NCBI RefSeq assembly: GCF_014805625.2
Contig: NW_023998470.1
Span: forward strand, 223,039 to 287,038
DNA from: Glossina fuscipes
Taxonomy: Eukaryota; Arthropoda; Insecta; Diptera; Glossinidae
Length of the DNA stretch: 64,000 bases
Reading direction: 5' to 3'
Shown here in pieces: positions 12,897-24,900 of the stretch; within the stretch, counting starts at the first letter, position 1; every line of letters begins with the position of its first letter. The notes under the pieces were generated by a model, which was not told the DNA's origin, searched no databases, and saw nothing but the letters and a program-made list of their open reading frames with translations. The position numbers were made by a program, and so were the translations under genes.

Positions 12897-13495
12897 TAAA
12901 CGTATCTTATGTTTACAAATAGTACCAATGAAATGCTATTCAAATATATATTAAATATTCTTCTATATAAATTTTAGATTTGCTAACAAAAGGGGGCACA
13001 TTCAAAATAGAAATTCGAATGCTTTTCTATGGCATTCCCGCTAGGAGAAGGTATTAATTGCTTTTCTTTTTTTTTTGATGAAACCAGATGAAGACATCGC
13101 ATACTTGTTTACACGAAAATCGGTAAGAGAAACCTTTTAAGAAAAACACATACTTGATGAACGTGGAATTAAGAATCGACTAAAACCGGATGATTTATTT
13201 TAAATAATTTTCGTAGAACGACTTTTAAAGGCTAAACACTTTCATTAAGCCCAATAAAATTGACTGGAATTTTGATATTCATGCGAATATTTTAAAGCCG
13301 GTTGCGGAATTTCCTAGATTTGTACTTCATAATTCATGTACGTTTTAGGCCGATAACTGTGATGAGTTTCTTTCTTAGATTGATTTTCAATATTTGCAAA
13401 TTTACCCGCAATAAATACATTAAATAATTAGAGACGACGGAATATATTTTATATAATGCAATAATAAATATAGTACAACCAATACTATTACTACT

Positions 13496-13505
13496 NNNNN
13501 NNNNN
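13496..13505. other. Assembly gap (10 N)
   Basis: Ten N bases join two contigs. The true gap size is unknown, so spacing across this point should not be trusted. Confidence 0.98.
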
Positions 13506-14287
13506 TTCTAATCTAATTATTTTGTTTTGTTAAAGCTCAAAACAATTATTAATTCTTGGCTCATGGCAATCGTATGATAATCAGCTTGATTACTGAACAC
13601 TCGGTTCTCTGCATTGCATTTTTAGCCTGCGTCATCCATGAATCATCTGGAGGTGAATGTCACTTACTTTTCCGTTGCTTCATTGTTAGATTGCCTAGAA
13701 GGCATGCTTTAGTTTCGATTGCTTTGCAATAATTATACATAAAAAAAAAAACGTGCCATAGATTCAGCTCAGCTGATAAATATTTTAATGTTTGTTATTG
13801 GAAACGGATTTAAGGGGAATTTTCTCCTATAATTATTAATAGCAATTTTATTTTGATTTTCAACTTTAAAATAAAAAAATACGTTGAACAACTTTTAAAT
13901 ATGTAAGCGAAGAGAAACCTAAATTGGACGTTCACCTCTAATAAAAAGGTTAGATAAAATCCGTTACATAAAACTTGATTAAAATAAATTCGAACGGTAT
14001 AGAAAAGAAAAAACAAAAAAAAAAAAACTGAGTTATATTATATTGGAGAGCTGGTGGTGCAAACATATCAAGTAAGCGAAAGAAAAAATAGTAAAAAGCT
14101 CGACTTTCGTTTGCTCTTTGTTTAGTTTGGCTTTGGCACCCATTCAGCTACGGTTTCTCATGCCTCTCTACCGCGTTGTTAAACATTAAACATTAAACAT
14201 TAACGTAAACGACGCTTGTATGTAACTAAAGATACATGTTGTCTTCAATTATTTCATTTATTTTATTAAATAGGTATTAAGACGGAC
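13506..14287. promoter_or_regulatory. Upstream region of Sgsh
   Basis: The last bases before the Sgsh ATG contain a good 3' splice site (TTTTATTAAATAG, AG at 14272-14273), so a non-coding first exon probably lies upstream. Less AT-rich sequence around 14100-14175 (GCACCCATTCAGCTACGG) could hold the start site. A short ATTAAAC tandem run sits near 14182-14202. Confidence 0.3.
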
Positions 14288-15817
14288 ATGACAATGCTGC
14301 AATTCGTGAGAGTGCTGGTTGCGAGTTTGATTATCGCTTCTGCTGTAGGCGATGAAATAAAAAATGTTCTTCTATTGTTGGCCGATGATGCTGGCCTAGA
14401 AATGGGAGCCTATCTGAATAAGTTTAGCCAAACAGCGAATCTAGATGCTTTAGCTCGTCGAGGCCTTTTATTTAACAATGCTTTCACTTCAGTCAGCAGC
14501 TGTTCGCCAAGTCGGGCTCAATTGTTAACTGGCCAAGCCAGCCACTCAAATGGAATGTATGGATTGCATCATAGTGTTCATAATTTCAATGTCTTGCCGA
14601 ATATACAATCTCTGCCAAATGTCTTAAGAGAAAAATCGAACGGTCATATTCTAAGCGGTATTATTGGTAAAAAGCATGTCGGCGCTGCCGATCATTTTAG
14701 ATTTGATTTTGAAGAAACCGAAGAAAAACATCCCATTAATCAGATTGGCCGTAACATCACCAACATCAAATTGTATACGAGAGAATTTCTGCGGCAAGCA
14801 AAAACGCAGGCGAAACCGTTTTTCCTAATGATAGGTTTTCATGATCCCCATCGTTGCGGTCATGTAACACCGCAATACGGTGAATTTTGCGAACGCTGGG
14901 GCACGGGCGAAGAGGGCATGGGCACAATTCCAGATTGGAAGCCCATTTATTATGACTGGCGGAACTTGGACATACCCGCTTATTTACCCGTAACTGATGT
15001 GGTGCGAAAAGAGTTGGCCGCCCAATATATGACCATTTCACGTTTGGATCAGGGTGTTGGCTTGGTTTTAAAAGAGCTGGAAAGCTTTGATTTCGCAAAC
15101 AACACTTTAGTTATGTACACTTCAGATAATGGCCCACCATTTCCGGCGGCCCGTACTAACCTATATGAGCGTGGTATAAAGTCACCGTTTATTTTGGCCT
15201 CGCCTAATGCCGAAGATAGACATCACGAGACCACTGGTGCTATGGTCTCACTAATGGATGTATATGCTACCGTATTGGATGCCTTTCAATTATCGCTCAA
15301 TAATTCCGCATTTTCATCCAAGTCACTTATGCCTTTGCTACGCAAAGAGCCTCGACCGCAGGAAGACGATGCGGTTTATGGTTCTCACAGCTATCATGAG
15401 ATCACTATGGATTATCCAATGCGCATGATACGTACACGACAATACAAATTGATTCATAATTTGAATTATTGGTCGTACTTTCCTATTGATCAAGATTTCT
15501 ATACTTCGCCAACATTCCAGCAAATACTCAATGCTACTCTTCATCGTGACAACTTGCCCTGGTATCGTTCACTACAATCATATTACGAACGGCCTGAATG
15601 GGAGTTATATAATATAAAATCCGATACCATGGAACGTCACAATTTAGCAGAACAGCCTGAGTATAAGAATGTGTTAAAAGTGTTGAAACAACGTTTACAC
15701 GAATGGCAAGCGAGCACTAATGATCCATGGCTTTGTGCACCGCATGCTGTTTTACAAGCCCAAGGAATCTATAAAGACAATCCCGTTTGCCTTACTTTAG
15801 GTCATGAGAGCTTATGA
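14288..15817 (+). CDS. Sgsh: N-sulfoglucosamine sulfohydrolase (heparan N-sulfatase)
   Basis: A complete 509-residue protein of the sulfatase family. It matches the lysosomal enzyme that removes N-linked sulfate from terminal glucosamine during heparan sulfate breakdown. Human SGSH is 502 residues. Residues 1-21 form a signal peptide. The sulfatase signature CSPSRAQLLTG has its formylglycine-forming Cys at residue 72, next to the human position 70, and Arg at 76. Metal-site residues are visible as Asp33/Asp34 (LLADDAG) and Asp280/Asn281 (TSDNG). GKKH (127-130) and FHDPHR (184-189) supply the usual active-site Lys and His. N-glycosylation sequons occur at 156 and 271. The coding region is a single exon, and an AG acceptor 14 bases before the ATG suggests a 5' UTR intron. 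The frame is intact and all catalytic residues are kept, so it should be active. Confidence 0.95.
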   Translation: MTMLQFVRVLVASLIIASAVGDEIKNVLLLLADDAGLEMGAYLNKFSQTANLDALARRGLLFNNAFTSVSSCSPSRAQLLTGQASHSNGMYGLHHSVHNFNVLPNIQSLPNVLREKSNGHILSGIIGKKHVGAADHFRFDFEETEEKHPINQIGRNITNIKLYTREFLRQAKTQAKPFFLMIGFHDPHRCGHVTPQYGEFCERWGTGEEGMGTIPDWKPIYYDWRNLDIPAYLPVTDVVRKELAAQYMTISRLDQGVGLVLKELESFDFANNTLVMYTSDNGPPFPAARTNLYERGIKSPFILASPNAEDRHHETTGAMVSLMDVYATVLDAFQLSLNNSAFSSKSLMPLLRKEPRPQEDDAVYGSHSYHEITMDYPMRMIRTRQYKLIHNLNYWSYFPIDQDFYTSPTFQQILNATLHRDNLPWYRSLQSYYERPEWELYNIKSDTMERHNLAEQPEYKNVLKVLKQRLHEWQASTNDPWLCAPHAVLQAQGIYKDNPVCLTLGHESL

Positions 15818-15890
15818 AATTGTTAAGCTTTACTTTTAGACTATCTCAAGTTGAAAAAATAATATGAGAAATTTATTTTTAAGAAAGTGT

Positions 15891-15896
15891 AATAAA
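15891..15896 (+). terminator. Poly(A) signal of Sgsh
   Basis: AATAAA lies about 75 bases after the Sgsh stop codon, so the 3' UTR would be short. Confidence 0.6.
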
Positions 15897-17144
15897 AACT
15901 TGAAACACTTTTTAGATGAAACATTCAACTTGCTCTCAATTTGTATGTAACTCCGTCGATGAAAGGAATGTGGAAAAAAGAGTTAAGCCCACATTGTGTT
16001 GGAGAAATTTGCCAAATTTAGGAAAGTTGAGGTGAAAAGGTAAGATGAAAAGGTAAGGGGGCCCGGCACAAGCTAGGTCAATCGCAGGAGCCCCATTATC
16101 AGATTTCTCTTTAGAGGAATCCAGAGCAACTTTTTTCATACTCTAATTTACTTGTGTCTTCTTCTTTTTATTTCACCAAAGAATCTGTCTGATGTTCGTC
16201 TTTTTTTGGGATATTGTGGGCAGATGGCCCGGGGAAAATGTATTGTACGGGATAATATTTGCAGCAACTTCCCACATTGATTGTCTGTTTGTCCGATTAT
16301 AACATTAAGTTAAGTGGTTTTCAGTTTTAAAAGCAGAATGGGCCTATATGAGGCGGGAATGATAGTTGTTCGATCAAACTGCTTTGGTTTCTATGTTTAA
16401 AAAGTCTTGTACAATCTAGGCCGAAATTGCGAGAATTGAGACCTTTGGAGATGACTGGCGATGTGGTGGCTTATTTCTTGGCTAAAACATTAGTTAAAAT
16501 GTTAGGAAAACACTTAAGCAAGTCCGATTTTAAGAATCCTATGAAAATTTATGAGCTCTAGCTGGACTGAGTTGCTCTTCGAAGCTCAAATAAGACAGCA
16601 TGCAAAGCGAGGTACTAGGCATGCTTTAACGCCAATGAGATAGAGTTTAGACGCCCTCTCGGATCAACCTGGACAGTTCCCAAAGATCAATTCCCAAATC
16701 ACAAAAGTCGATTTCGAAGTCATTTCTTACGATAGGTTCAATGATGTGAATGAACGATGATGAATTGTCGCCAGATAGGGTTGCTCTACTTTATTTATCT
16801 CTAGAAGATTCTGAATCAGCATCAGCGTTATGTCTGCTTAACAGGCTTAATTAACTAACAACTTTTAAACAACAACAATTTTACAACCGATTTTAAGTTT
16901 TCAAGCTGTCGAAAGATGAAAAATGTCAGTGCGGGGTAACGTATTTATATTATTTAGTATTTATTTAATACTTCCACTTGCCGGTTCATTTTTGTTTTCT
17001 TTTAGAGACAAGGAAATGTTAATTGGCAAATACCTTAAACCGACACATTTTAACCGACGAACTGCTATTAGCTGTAAGCGTATCAAAAAGGCGACGCTTT
17101 TGACACATAAGGCTTTTTTAAATTGAAGTTGAGGACTATACACA
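15897..17144. other. Non-coding stretch
   Basis: No exon is supported. The region is less AT-rich than average and has a degraded repeat-like look (GTCTGTTTGTCCG near 16283), but no other copy in the window aligns clearly. Confidence 0.3.
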
Positions 17145-17966
17145 GTACTTTTATGATCATCACCCAAGAATTTCGTCAAAACGTTTGCAACGGTGAGAAG
17201 GAAGTTTCAGCATCAAATAGTGCATCGATTTAAGTATATCTGTCTGTCCGTCCGTCCGCAATGTCTGTTGTAAGCATTTCCCTGGCCGCGAAAATGAAAT
17301 TGTTGCTTTCAAATCCGGCAGAAACATCGCAACTTCTTGCCGGTATGTTGATATTCAGAATGGATCGATTCGGTCGAAGCACACGGTCATAGTACCATGT
17401 AAACTGAGAACACCTATGTTTTTCGAAAGAAATGAAAAATTTGTTTATGGCTATTACTTATAAACTATAGCTGATAAATCTATAAAAATTTGAAGATGTA
17501 TTCTATCGGCAATGCTGTAATACCTGTACAAAAATGGGGACCAGTGACCACGCCTATACAATATTGTAGTGTAATAAAACTTAAGTGTTTTTCCAATACC
17601 TTTATAACGCGCAGAATGAACAAGCTTCAAAGATCCGTTAAATTCGGTCTATTCGTCTGTCCATCCGTATCTGTTGTGCACATTCTCCCCTTTATGAAAA
17701 ATAAGATATCACTTATAAATTTGGAAAAGAGTTTGGAAACGGAAGTATACAACCAGGACTGAGAAAGTCTTTGCGTTCCGTGTCCTTTGCTCGTTGCTCA
17801 CGAGCTACAACATATGCGCGGCGTAAATTCCCACAAAACTATTCTACAAAAATAGAATAGATTTGCCAGGCCTACCCAATATTATGGAGTAAGCAAATTA
17901 ATATTTTTCCCTAATGGTTTCGAATATAAAAGATTTGCTCCCAACCGAATATAATTCTCGTACTTC
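17145..17966 (+). repeat. INE-1/DINE-1-like repeat, family A, copy 1
   Basis: It shares ordered landmarks with the copies at 42765, 43500 and 54755: a CATCACCCAA start, GGAAGTTTCAG, ATCGATTTAAGTATATCTGTC, TCCCTGGCCGCGAAAATGAA, TTTGGCAGAAAC-like and TTTATAACGCGCAGA, then a 3' CCAACCGAATATAATTCTCG. It is non-coding; the short open frames inside are by-products of the 'gtccgtccg' phrase. The hairpin arm at its 3' end has decayed. Confidence 0.7.
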
Positions 17967-18348
17967 TTGAACTTGTACTTTCACTTTTGTATGGACACAC
18001 ATAACTTAAGCGATTCATATGCTGATTGAGCATAGCCTACGAATCGATTGACAAAATTAATAAACTTCATTCTTCAAGATGACGGATATGAGTAAAATTG
18101 CGTTCATAATCAAATCTTCCTCATTGGTATTAGTTTAACACACTTTAATAAAATAAGTTACGACATTTGTTTTTGGCAAAGTCTTGACATTGGCAATAAT
18201 CCAAGTGAATTTAATATTGAACTTCAAAATTTCCCTATGGTCATGATCGATGCGATATTAACTATAATTTTAAGTCGAATTCAACTAAGAAATCATTCAA
18301 TATTTAAACTTACTGCACGTAAGACGTACTCATAAAAGAGAAGCGAAG

Positions 18349-19019
18349 ATGGCCTCTTACAAACTCTGCATAATAATAGTTATTCTCTATGTCCTTACAA
18401 TGGCTCAAAGTGGAGCAATGGCTCCCAAGAAACTTAGAGGTCAAGTAAAAAAATCGAATGGCAATGTGAAACTGAAGGCGACTTTCAAAATCGGTGAGTT
18501 ATGTGAAATTTGAAAATGTGTTTTGCCTAAAAAATTCTAAAATTTGAAAACAAAAAAAAAAACAATTTAGCGCCTGGCCCAAGCAAACTGAATAAGCGGA
18601 ACGCCAAAATGGGTTTTTACAATGGCTTATCGGCGACATCACCTATCGGTGGCTTTTATTCGGGTCCGCCGGCGCACATGTTTCTGCATTCGTCACCGCT
18701 GACAACCACATATTATCCAATGCGTTGGAGTTCCATGATGCCAGGAAATATTTTAAGGCGTACCGATGAGTTTTCACCTTTGCCCTCTGCTCCGACACTC
18801 ATTGATAATATGAATAGTTTCGGAAGTAGTTCCAGTCTAATGGATAATATTTTACCCAGCACTGGTGGCAGTTTATGGTCATCAAATGATCTACCGCTAG
18901 TGAATATGAAATCAATGCCGGGAAATGGAAAATTAAATTTTTTAAATAGTTACAATTTGAACGAACCATCCAGGGAGTACAACAACCCGTTCGGGGGTCC
19001 ATTTAATCATTATATTTAG
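18349..19019 (+). CDS. Small secreted protein, two exons
   Basis: Exon 1 (18349-18493) encodes 48 residues plus one base and ends at TCG|GTGAGT. A 77-bp intron (18494-18570) ends ACAATTTAG. Exon 2 (18571-19019) restores the frame (G|CG = Ala) and runs to TAG, giving about 197 residues. The first 25 residues are a clear signal peptide (MASYKLCIIIVILYVLTMAQ). The mature part is basic at first (PKKLRGQVKKSNGNVKLK), with a dibasic KR near residue 58, and then rich in Ser, Pro, Gly, Asn and Met with no cysteines. It resembles a small fly-specific secreted or extracellular-matrix protein, but I do not recognise the family. It lies tail to tail with the 425-residue secreted protein, 710 bp away. Confidence 0.75.
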
Positions 19020-19068
19020 TAAATATCTAAAGTAGTTTGAAATGATTGCTTTGTTGTTTTGTTTCATT

Positions 19069-19074
19069 AATAAA
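19069..19074 (+). terminator. Poly(A) signal of small secreted gene
   Basis: AATAAA occurs 50 bases after the stop at 19017-19019. Confidence 0.6.
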
Positions 19075-19194
19075 ATTAAAGAAAGAATTTACTTTCTTTT
19101 ATTAGAAATAAAAACTTATTTTAATGCCCTTTCCTCTAGAATATAAAGATTGTTGTGCTCATCTCTAAGTCCAGTTGGTTTTAAGCTGCTGTTT

Positions 19195-19420
19195 AGCAAC
19201 GTTTTTTTTTTTTGGTTATTTCGCCCCTAAGCCTGTGGGGTGGCCTAAGGGTATATTAAGTTTCTGTCGATGCATGCAACAACCAGAAGAAGTTGATGAA
19301 GACTCATCTTTCATCGTACCGTTATAAGATTGTCTCTCCGTCCGTCCGTCTTGTATCCTTTTATTCAACCTAGAGGCGACAATCTGTAATGATTATGTCT
19401 GTTGAAAGTGGATCGACTCG
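19195..19420 (+). repeat. INE-like interspersed repeat, family B, copy 2
   Basis: GGGTATATTAAGTTT, then TCGATGCATGCAAC, CAGAAG and GTCTCTCCGTCCGTCCGTC occur in the same order as in the copy at 265-560. It sits between the two convergent secreted-protein genes. A poly-T run precedes it. Confidence 0.55.
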
Positions 19421-19729
19421 GAAAGCTCCGTTCCTTCACTCTCTTAACTGTAGGATGATTTAATGGTGGGCTGTGGACTACTGTAATGTTTTTATTATTC
19501 GTTTTTAAGACTAAGATGAAATTGATATAAATCCATAATCCAGTTCCGCACTCGATCCGCCTGCCTATCCCTGTCAATTGAAACATTCAAACAATAAAAG
19601 TCCAATAATAGTTGGTAAACGAGGGAGTCTCGCAAGCATTATATTTAAAAATATTCTCAACTACACAATTACTTTAGTCATTCTTAAGAATAGGGTAAAC
19701 GATATATTCATATTCTTATCAAGCCTGGT

Positions 19730-21007
19730 CTAATAATAATTCTTCTCCGATGAGTATAAAGTTTTTAAATTATTTTGTAAAACATAAATATCCTCCGGAC
19801 GACCATTAAAATAATAATGACGTTTTAAATGCGTTAGCCTTGAATCCGGTTGGTCCGACATTGAGCCGATATAAGCTGAATTTAGAACATTTGACGGCGA
19901 AGGATTATCATAAGTGGATAGCGTTAAAGTGGGATCATAAGGATGATTGTTTGGCTGAGATTGTTTGGGACCAAAGGATAACGAATTGTAATTGCTTGGC
20001 ACGTGATTATATTGCAGATGTGTTTGGATATCGTTCGGAGAGCCACCCATTTGATAGATATTGTTCGGTTTACCATTCGACATGAAGTTTACGGGTACAT
20101 TGAAAATTGAACTGAATGGGGAAAAGTGGGCAAACGCTGAAGAATGATATGGTAATACATTAAAACTAGGTAAAAACAGATAGGGCGGAGTAGGAAGTCG
20201 TACATAATAAATAGGAGAATTGTTGGGATAGTTGTTGCTAACGGAAGAATCACTACGTCTTGCAGCATTGGTGGTGGCCATACGGGGCAGCGAGTCTTCA
20301 TAATTCGAACTTATGCTGTCAGTCATTACAGGTGCTGCCATCATTTGTGTCGGCATATAGAATGGGTAAGGCACGAACACAGGGGCTGGAGCGGCCCATA
20401 TCGGCATATGTACTGTCGGTCCTTCGTAAGATGGAAAAATATTTGAAAATATGGCATTTGCAACGGAAGGCGGCGGCAGGTTACTTAAGGGCTGCTGGGC
20501 ATAATCATTTTGATATAAATTCCAAGGATAAGGACCGTGCTGGATCGTGCCTGCTCCTGCGCCTGGGATTGCTGGTTGATTTTCTCGTTTTAATTCACTC
20601 AACATGGGATACGATGAGTCCGTAACATCTTCCTCCGAATTGTAGGATTTATACAAGTCCGCCATGACATTATTCTTATCATTACTCTGAGCGTAGTGAG
20701 CCGTCGGCATTTGATTAGATACTAACGCTGAGCTTACATCAAGACTTTGCTGATTGTTATGATTCGCATTTGAATCATGCATTGTAGCAGATTGAACGCC
20801 AGCTTTCAATTGCTGAGTTGGCTGCGTTAGAATGCTAGTCTGTTGTTGTTGTTGCACTGCTTGTACATTTTGATGATGATTTTGTGTTATTGCCGACTGA
20901 GGCATTTTCAATTGCGAAGCATTTGTAGCGGCCAATAAGCGATCGAAAATTGTCGGCACTAAAACTGCCAATAATAACTGGGTATGAACTGTGGCCATCA
21001 AATGCAT
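19730..21007 (-). CDS. 425-residue secreted Gln/Asn/Pro-rich protein, FNGRP motif
   Basis: A single coding exon of 425 residues. Residues 1-27 look like a signal peptide (HTQLLLAVLVPTIF core). Residues 45-115 are Gln/Asn-rich with a QQQQQ run, and 150-230 are Pro/Tyr/Met-rich. Two short motifs stand out: IYYVRLPTPPYLFLP (266-280), and near the C-terminus YYFNGRPEDIYVL (398-410). Both recur in the same order in the 233-residue protein at 55611-56312, so the two are probably paralogues. There are no cysteines or enzymatic motifs, which points to a structural or matrix protein such as a cuticle, eggshell or salivary component; this is inference. Twenty-five bases upstream of the ATG is a splice acceptor (CTTTTACTTTTTAG, AG at 21034-21033), so a non-coding 5' exon should lie further up. 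Confidence 0.75.
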   Translation of the reverse strand: MHLMATVHTQLLLAVLVPTIFDRLLAATNASQLKMPQSAITQNHHQNVQAVQQQQQTSILTQPTQQLKAGVQSATMHDSNANHNNQQSLDVSSALVSNQMPTAHYAQSNDKNNVMADLYKSYNSEEDVTDSSYPMLSELKRENQPAIPGAGAGTIQHGPYPWNLYQNDYAQQPLSNLPPPSVANAIFSNIFPSYEGPTVHMPIWAAPAPVFVPYPFYMPTQMMAAPVMTDSISSNYEDSLPRMATTNAARRSDSSVSNNYPNNSPIYYVRLPTPPYLFLPSFNVLPYHSSAFAHFSPFSSIFNVPVNFMSNGKPNNIYQMGGSPNDIQTHLQYNHVPSNYNSLSFGPKQSQPNNHPYDPTLTLSTYDNPSPSNVLNSAYIGSMSDQPDSRLTHLKRHYYFNGRPEDIYVLQNNLKTLYSSEKNYY

Positions 21008-21032
21008 TTTGATGTGGTTTAATGTTTCCAGC

Positions 21033-21934
21033 TAAAAAGTAAAAGAAAAGAAATTTCATAGAACTTGATACGCGAACAAATGCCTTAAGGTTTAACTCGT
21101 TATGCATAAGTGCTTGTTCTAGTTTCGATCATTAATTCGGTGTGCACTTGTAAGCATATTTCTGTTTTGTTTGAGTAAATAGATATAACTGTCTATGTAT
21201 TTGTTATAATTACTTTCTTGATATAGAATTTTTTTGAAAGTTTATGGATCGAAATCGAAACCGCTCTAAGCAACATGAGAAATTTCGTTAAGTTAGGTTA
21301 TGTATAAGCTTTCGTCTTAAAATTTCTTGAGAGGTCAACATATCTATTTCTCCTTCAGTCGACATATCTTCTGGGTCACAATTTGATTTCTTCCTTCAGT
21401 CTTTCGACAAGAGCTTTTTTTTTACGTACGAATTGTATCGACAACGGTGCGATCCATATCCGCGACATCAATTTCAGACAAATTAGTTATTTACTCTTAC
21501 AACCGGTTTACTGTAACGGACTTTGAGTACAACACATATACATGGCGACTGCAAAAAATGCATTTGGAGAAATTGTTCGATTATTTCCATTGGTCTTTTG
21601 AAGGCCTCCCTTTTTCCATGTATTGCATACTTTAACTGCTTGAAATCTATTGAAAGCGCTTGTTACATGAACTTTCCGATTGGCAAAAGGTTTTTTTATT
21701 GTTTATAAAAATTCAACAAAAAATAATATATTAAAACATTTCAATTAAAGTAATTTAAAATTAATTATCGTTTACGGTTTGTTGCTGTTATTGTGCCGGT
21801 ATAAACCAGCGCCGCTCATGCATTATTTGTATCATAAATTATTGTCACATTTTTGGCAAACGATACGAACATGATAATAAGCGTGGAAACTTTTATTGAA
21901 GTGAAATTTTTTATGTAATAATATTAATAAACAA

Positions 21935-21976
<42 letters not shown>

Positions 21977-24900
21977 AATATATTCGCTTTAGGGCGAATA
22001 TATAATGGAAAGTATTTTATTATACGCGGGCGCATCAATTGCCTAATGGCGATAAGTTTTGATCAATGCTCTTTCTAGCTGACCTTAAGAAAAATTCGTA
22101 AGGATTCTTAGGTCAACATCTCTTATAAGCTGTAAGGCTACAATCCCTCTTTTACATCTTGTGGCAATATTTGCAAGCTGACCACCTCAATTTCTGCTCA
22201 GTAGTTTTGGAGGGTTTCTATTATTGTATGAAGCTAATGTTAGATCAATAATGCTCTATGCTAGATTTTCGCTTATTGTGAACGTGATTGTGAATGGATT
22301 ATTTCCGCTTTAAAATTTTACCTAAAAGTGTACAGAGCATTTCGTTAGCAATGATGTTCTACGATAGGAATCGTTTTCCCGCTAGAAACCCGACCATCGT
22401 CATACCAGGGGGGTCAGGGTCTAATGTGGTAGATTAATTATGATGGATTGGTCGCCGCAGCTATAACGAATGATCGGTCGCTAACGACATAACATACGGT
22501 CTCCTATCTCTCTTCTCCAATATCTAATCCTCAGAGCATTCTTGTATTTATACGGGGTAACCACTGAACGATAGGTCATAAAAATATATAAATAAAGGAA
22601 TGGAGTGACGATTACGTCGATCAAACACATGTACAGTTTAAGAGGTCTCTGATACGTGTTTATGGGCATTATAAATGGAAAGACTGATACACTATATTCT
22701 CAGCCGCCGTTGGTGGATAGAACAAGTAAAAAATTATATTTTCTTTGCCCCAAATTTAAGCTAGATTTGGAATTTCTCTTCTCAATATTTTTAATAAGTT
22801 TTGCAATGACATTCTATCGTAGCTTGCAAGTTATTAAAGGCATGCAGGCGACTAACTCCTATTTTCAAAGTCATTCTGTAGCCATCGACTTATAAGAATA
22901 TATGCCTTAGCTTTCTATTTCAAAATGTGAGATCCTGATTGTTCGAACAACAGAAGACAGACAGAAGGATGCACACTGCAAGGATATACATAATTTAAAT
23001 GACAACTCCTATCGGTTAAGTAACTGTTCTCCTAGCAGCTTTGTTCGCCTCGTTTGCATTTTCTTGCAGAAGCTTACCAGTGCGCACGAAATCGAAATGC
23101 GGACCAATTTGGACTTAAAATCTCTACTCATTAAATTTTTTCTATGCTCGCCAGCACTGATCTCATGATTTTCTGATTTCTAACGATTCATAGACTCAAG
23201 ATTGCAGAGAGGTTGTCCAACAAATCATCTTATCCCCCGCCTAGGTCTGTCAAAGTCGCAAGTGCGCAATTTGAGTCAAGTCGAACTTGTTCCAGAAACA
23301 TGTGCTTGGTTTGGTTTTTTTCCGCTAAGAGGCGTTGCACACATACCCGCTTCTCATTCCACATAACATTTTAAATTCTTCTGATTTTATTGATCTCCCT
23401 AGTTGATGTTCATGTTATTGGAAAAGTTTCCATTTTACTGTATTAACGACTTGAAGATCAAGAAACGACCGAAAATAGTAAAACTGAATTACACTTCGAA
23501 AGGAACGAAAATGAAGAAAATAGTCTCATCAATCACCTAAGACCTTGGAATGGAGCAAAATTTGGCAAAATATTTTCATCAAAGTTACATAACATTCGCG
23601 ATAGTATGTACAAATACAAAATAGTTTGCCTATTAATCCACTTTAAGCTAAGAAAACTTCTTTGAAGCCCAAGGTACTCGAACGTGTGCTCACATAACGA
23701 GTATAACGTTTTTCTTTGAATTTAAGAACTGTTTCACTAAATGATTCTTTGCATACATTAAAAAAGTATTATACATAGAAACTATTTCACAGATACTAAT
23801 AAAAATATTACTTGCGAGTGTTCAATGTTGTCTTTTTTTTTTTTTTTTTTTTGAAATTTTCTTTTCTTATTTCAATCTACCGAACCGAACACTTGAGCTG
23901 GTGAATTTAAAATAAACTCGCAGTCGGGAACGTGCTAATTCTTTATATGGGAATTTTATGGCAGATGGCCTATAATATGCGAATAAACTCAACTGAACGT
24001 CACAATTCCGTAAACTCCATATTGAAATCAGTCTACAGATGGTAAATGCATAAAGCATAGGTGTGTTTGTTTACCAGCATTAAATTGCTGGTAAGCATGC
24101 GCAGTGGCAAGTAGTAAACATGAATACCGTCAGGAAGAGCTGAAAACTTGTGCAAAGATTTATTTGTACGCCTGTGGCTTAATGGGGCAAATGCAGTAAA
24201 TTTGTAGCGTAAGTTTAATCAAAGCCTTGGCACACAGAGCGGAAACGGTAGCAAATATTTTGTCATCAGTTAATTTCTTTTTAAGATTTTTTTTTCTTTT
24301 TTTCTATAAGTAGAAATGTCGTTGCGAAAGAATTTATTTATATTTATTGGTACATTTTTTAAATTTAAAATTTATGGTAAAAGTTAGCTCAGCTTTTTTG
24401 TTATTAACGAAAATGCAAAGACTTTGTTCTAAAGATGAAAATAATTGAATTGTCTTAAAAATTAATATTTTTAATAAAATATTCCTCTTAAAAGTTTTAT
24501 CTTAACTTGACAGTTAATTAGACAGCTTGAGAAAGTGATGCCCTAAATGATATAAGGGATTTTCCAAAGTCGTTAGAAAAATAATTTTCATTTTAAGTTG
24601 TGCTAGCAAGACATTCGAAAAAATAAACAATAAAAATAAAAATAAAAAAAAGCCAAAGTTTAAGACAAGACAATTTCTATATATATATATATATGCGAAA
24701 GAATTGCTAACGGAATTAGTATGTAAACTTGCCTGGAAACTCGTGGAAAGAGTGTGTAATTGCATTAGCGGATTGTGTTTGTGTTGTGAATGAATTCTTA
24801 ACTAAACAAAATCATTGCCTTAGAAAAGTATGCAAACATACGCTTTAAGTTATGCGAATGCTAGCGAGACTTCTAAGACTCTACTAGAACACAATGATTG

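Larger units (their letters stand above)
10950..13495. other. Non-coding stretch with small tandem repeats
   Basis: No supported exon. It contains three short tandem arrays (11333-11487, 12578-12643 and 12833-12896, listed separately) and ends at the assembly gap. Confidence 0.35.

Noticed and set aside
17490..17762. Open frames containing CPSVSVV-type peptides
   Set aside because: They are by-products of the 'gtccgtctgtccg' phrase in INE-like repeats.
20260..20625. 121-codon plus-strand frame
   Set aside because: Shadow of the minus-strand secreted protein gene at 19730-21007.
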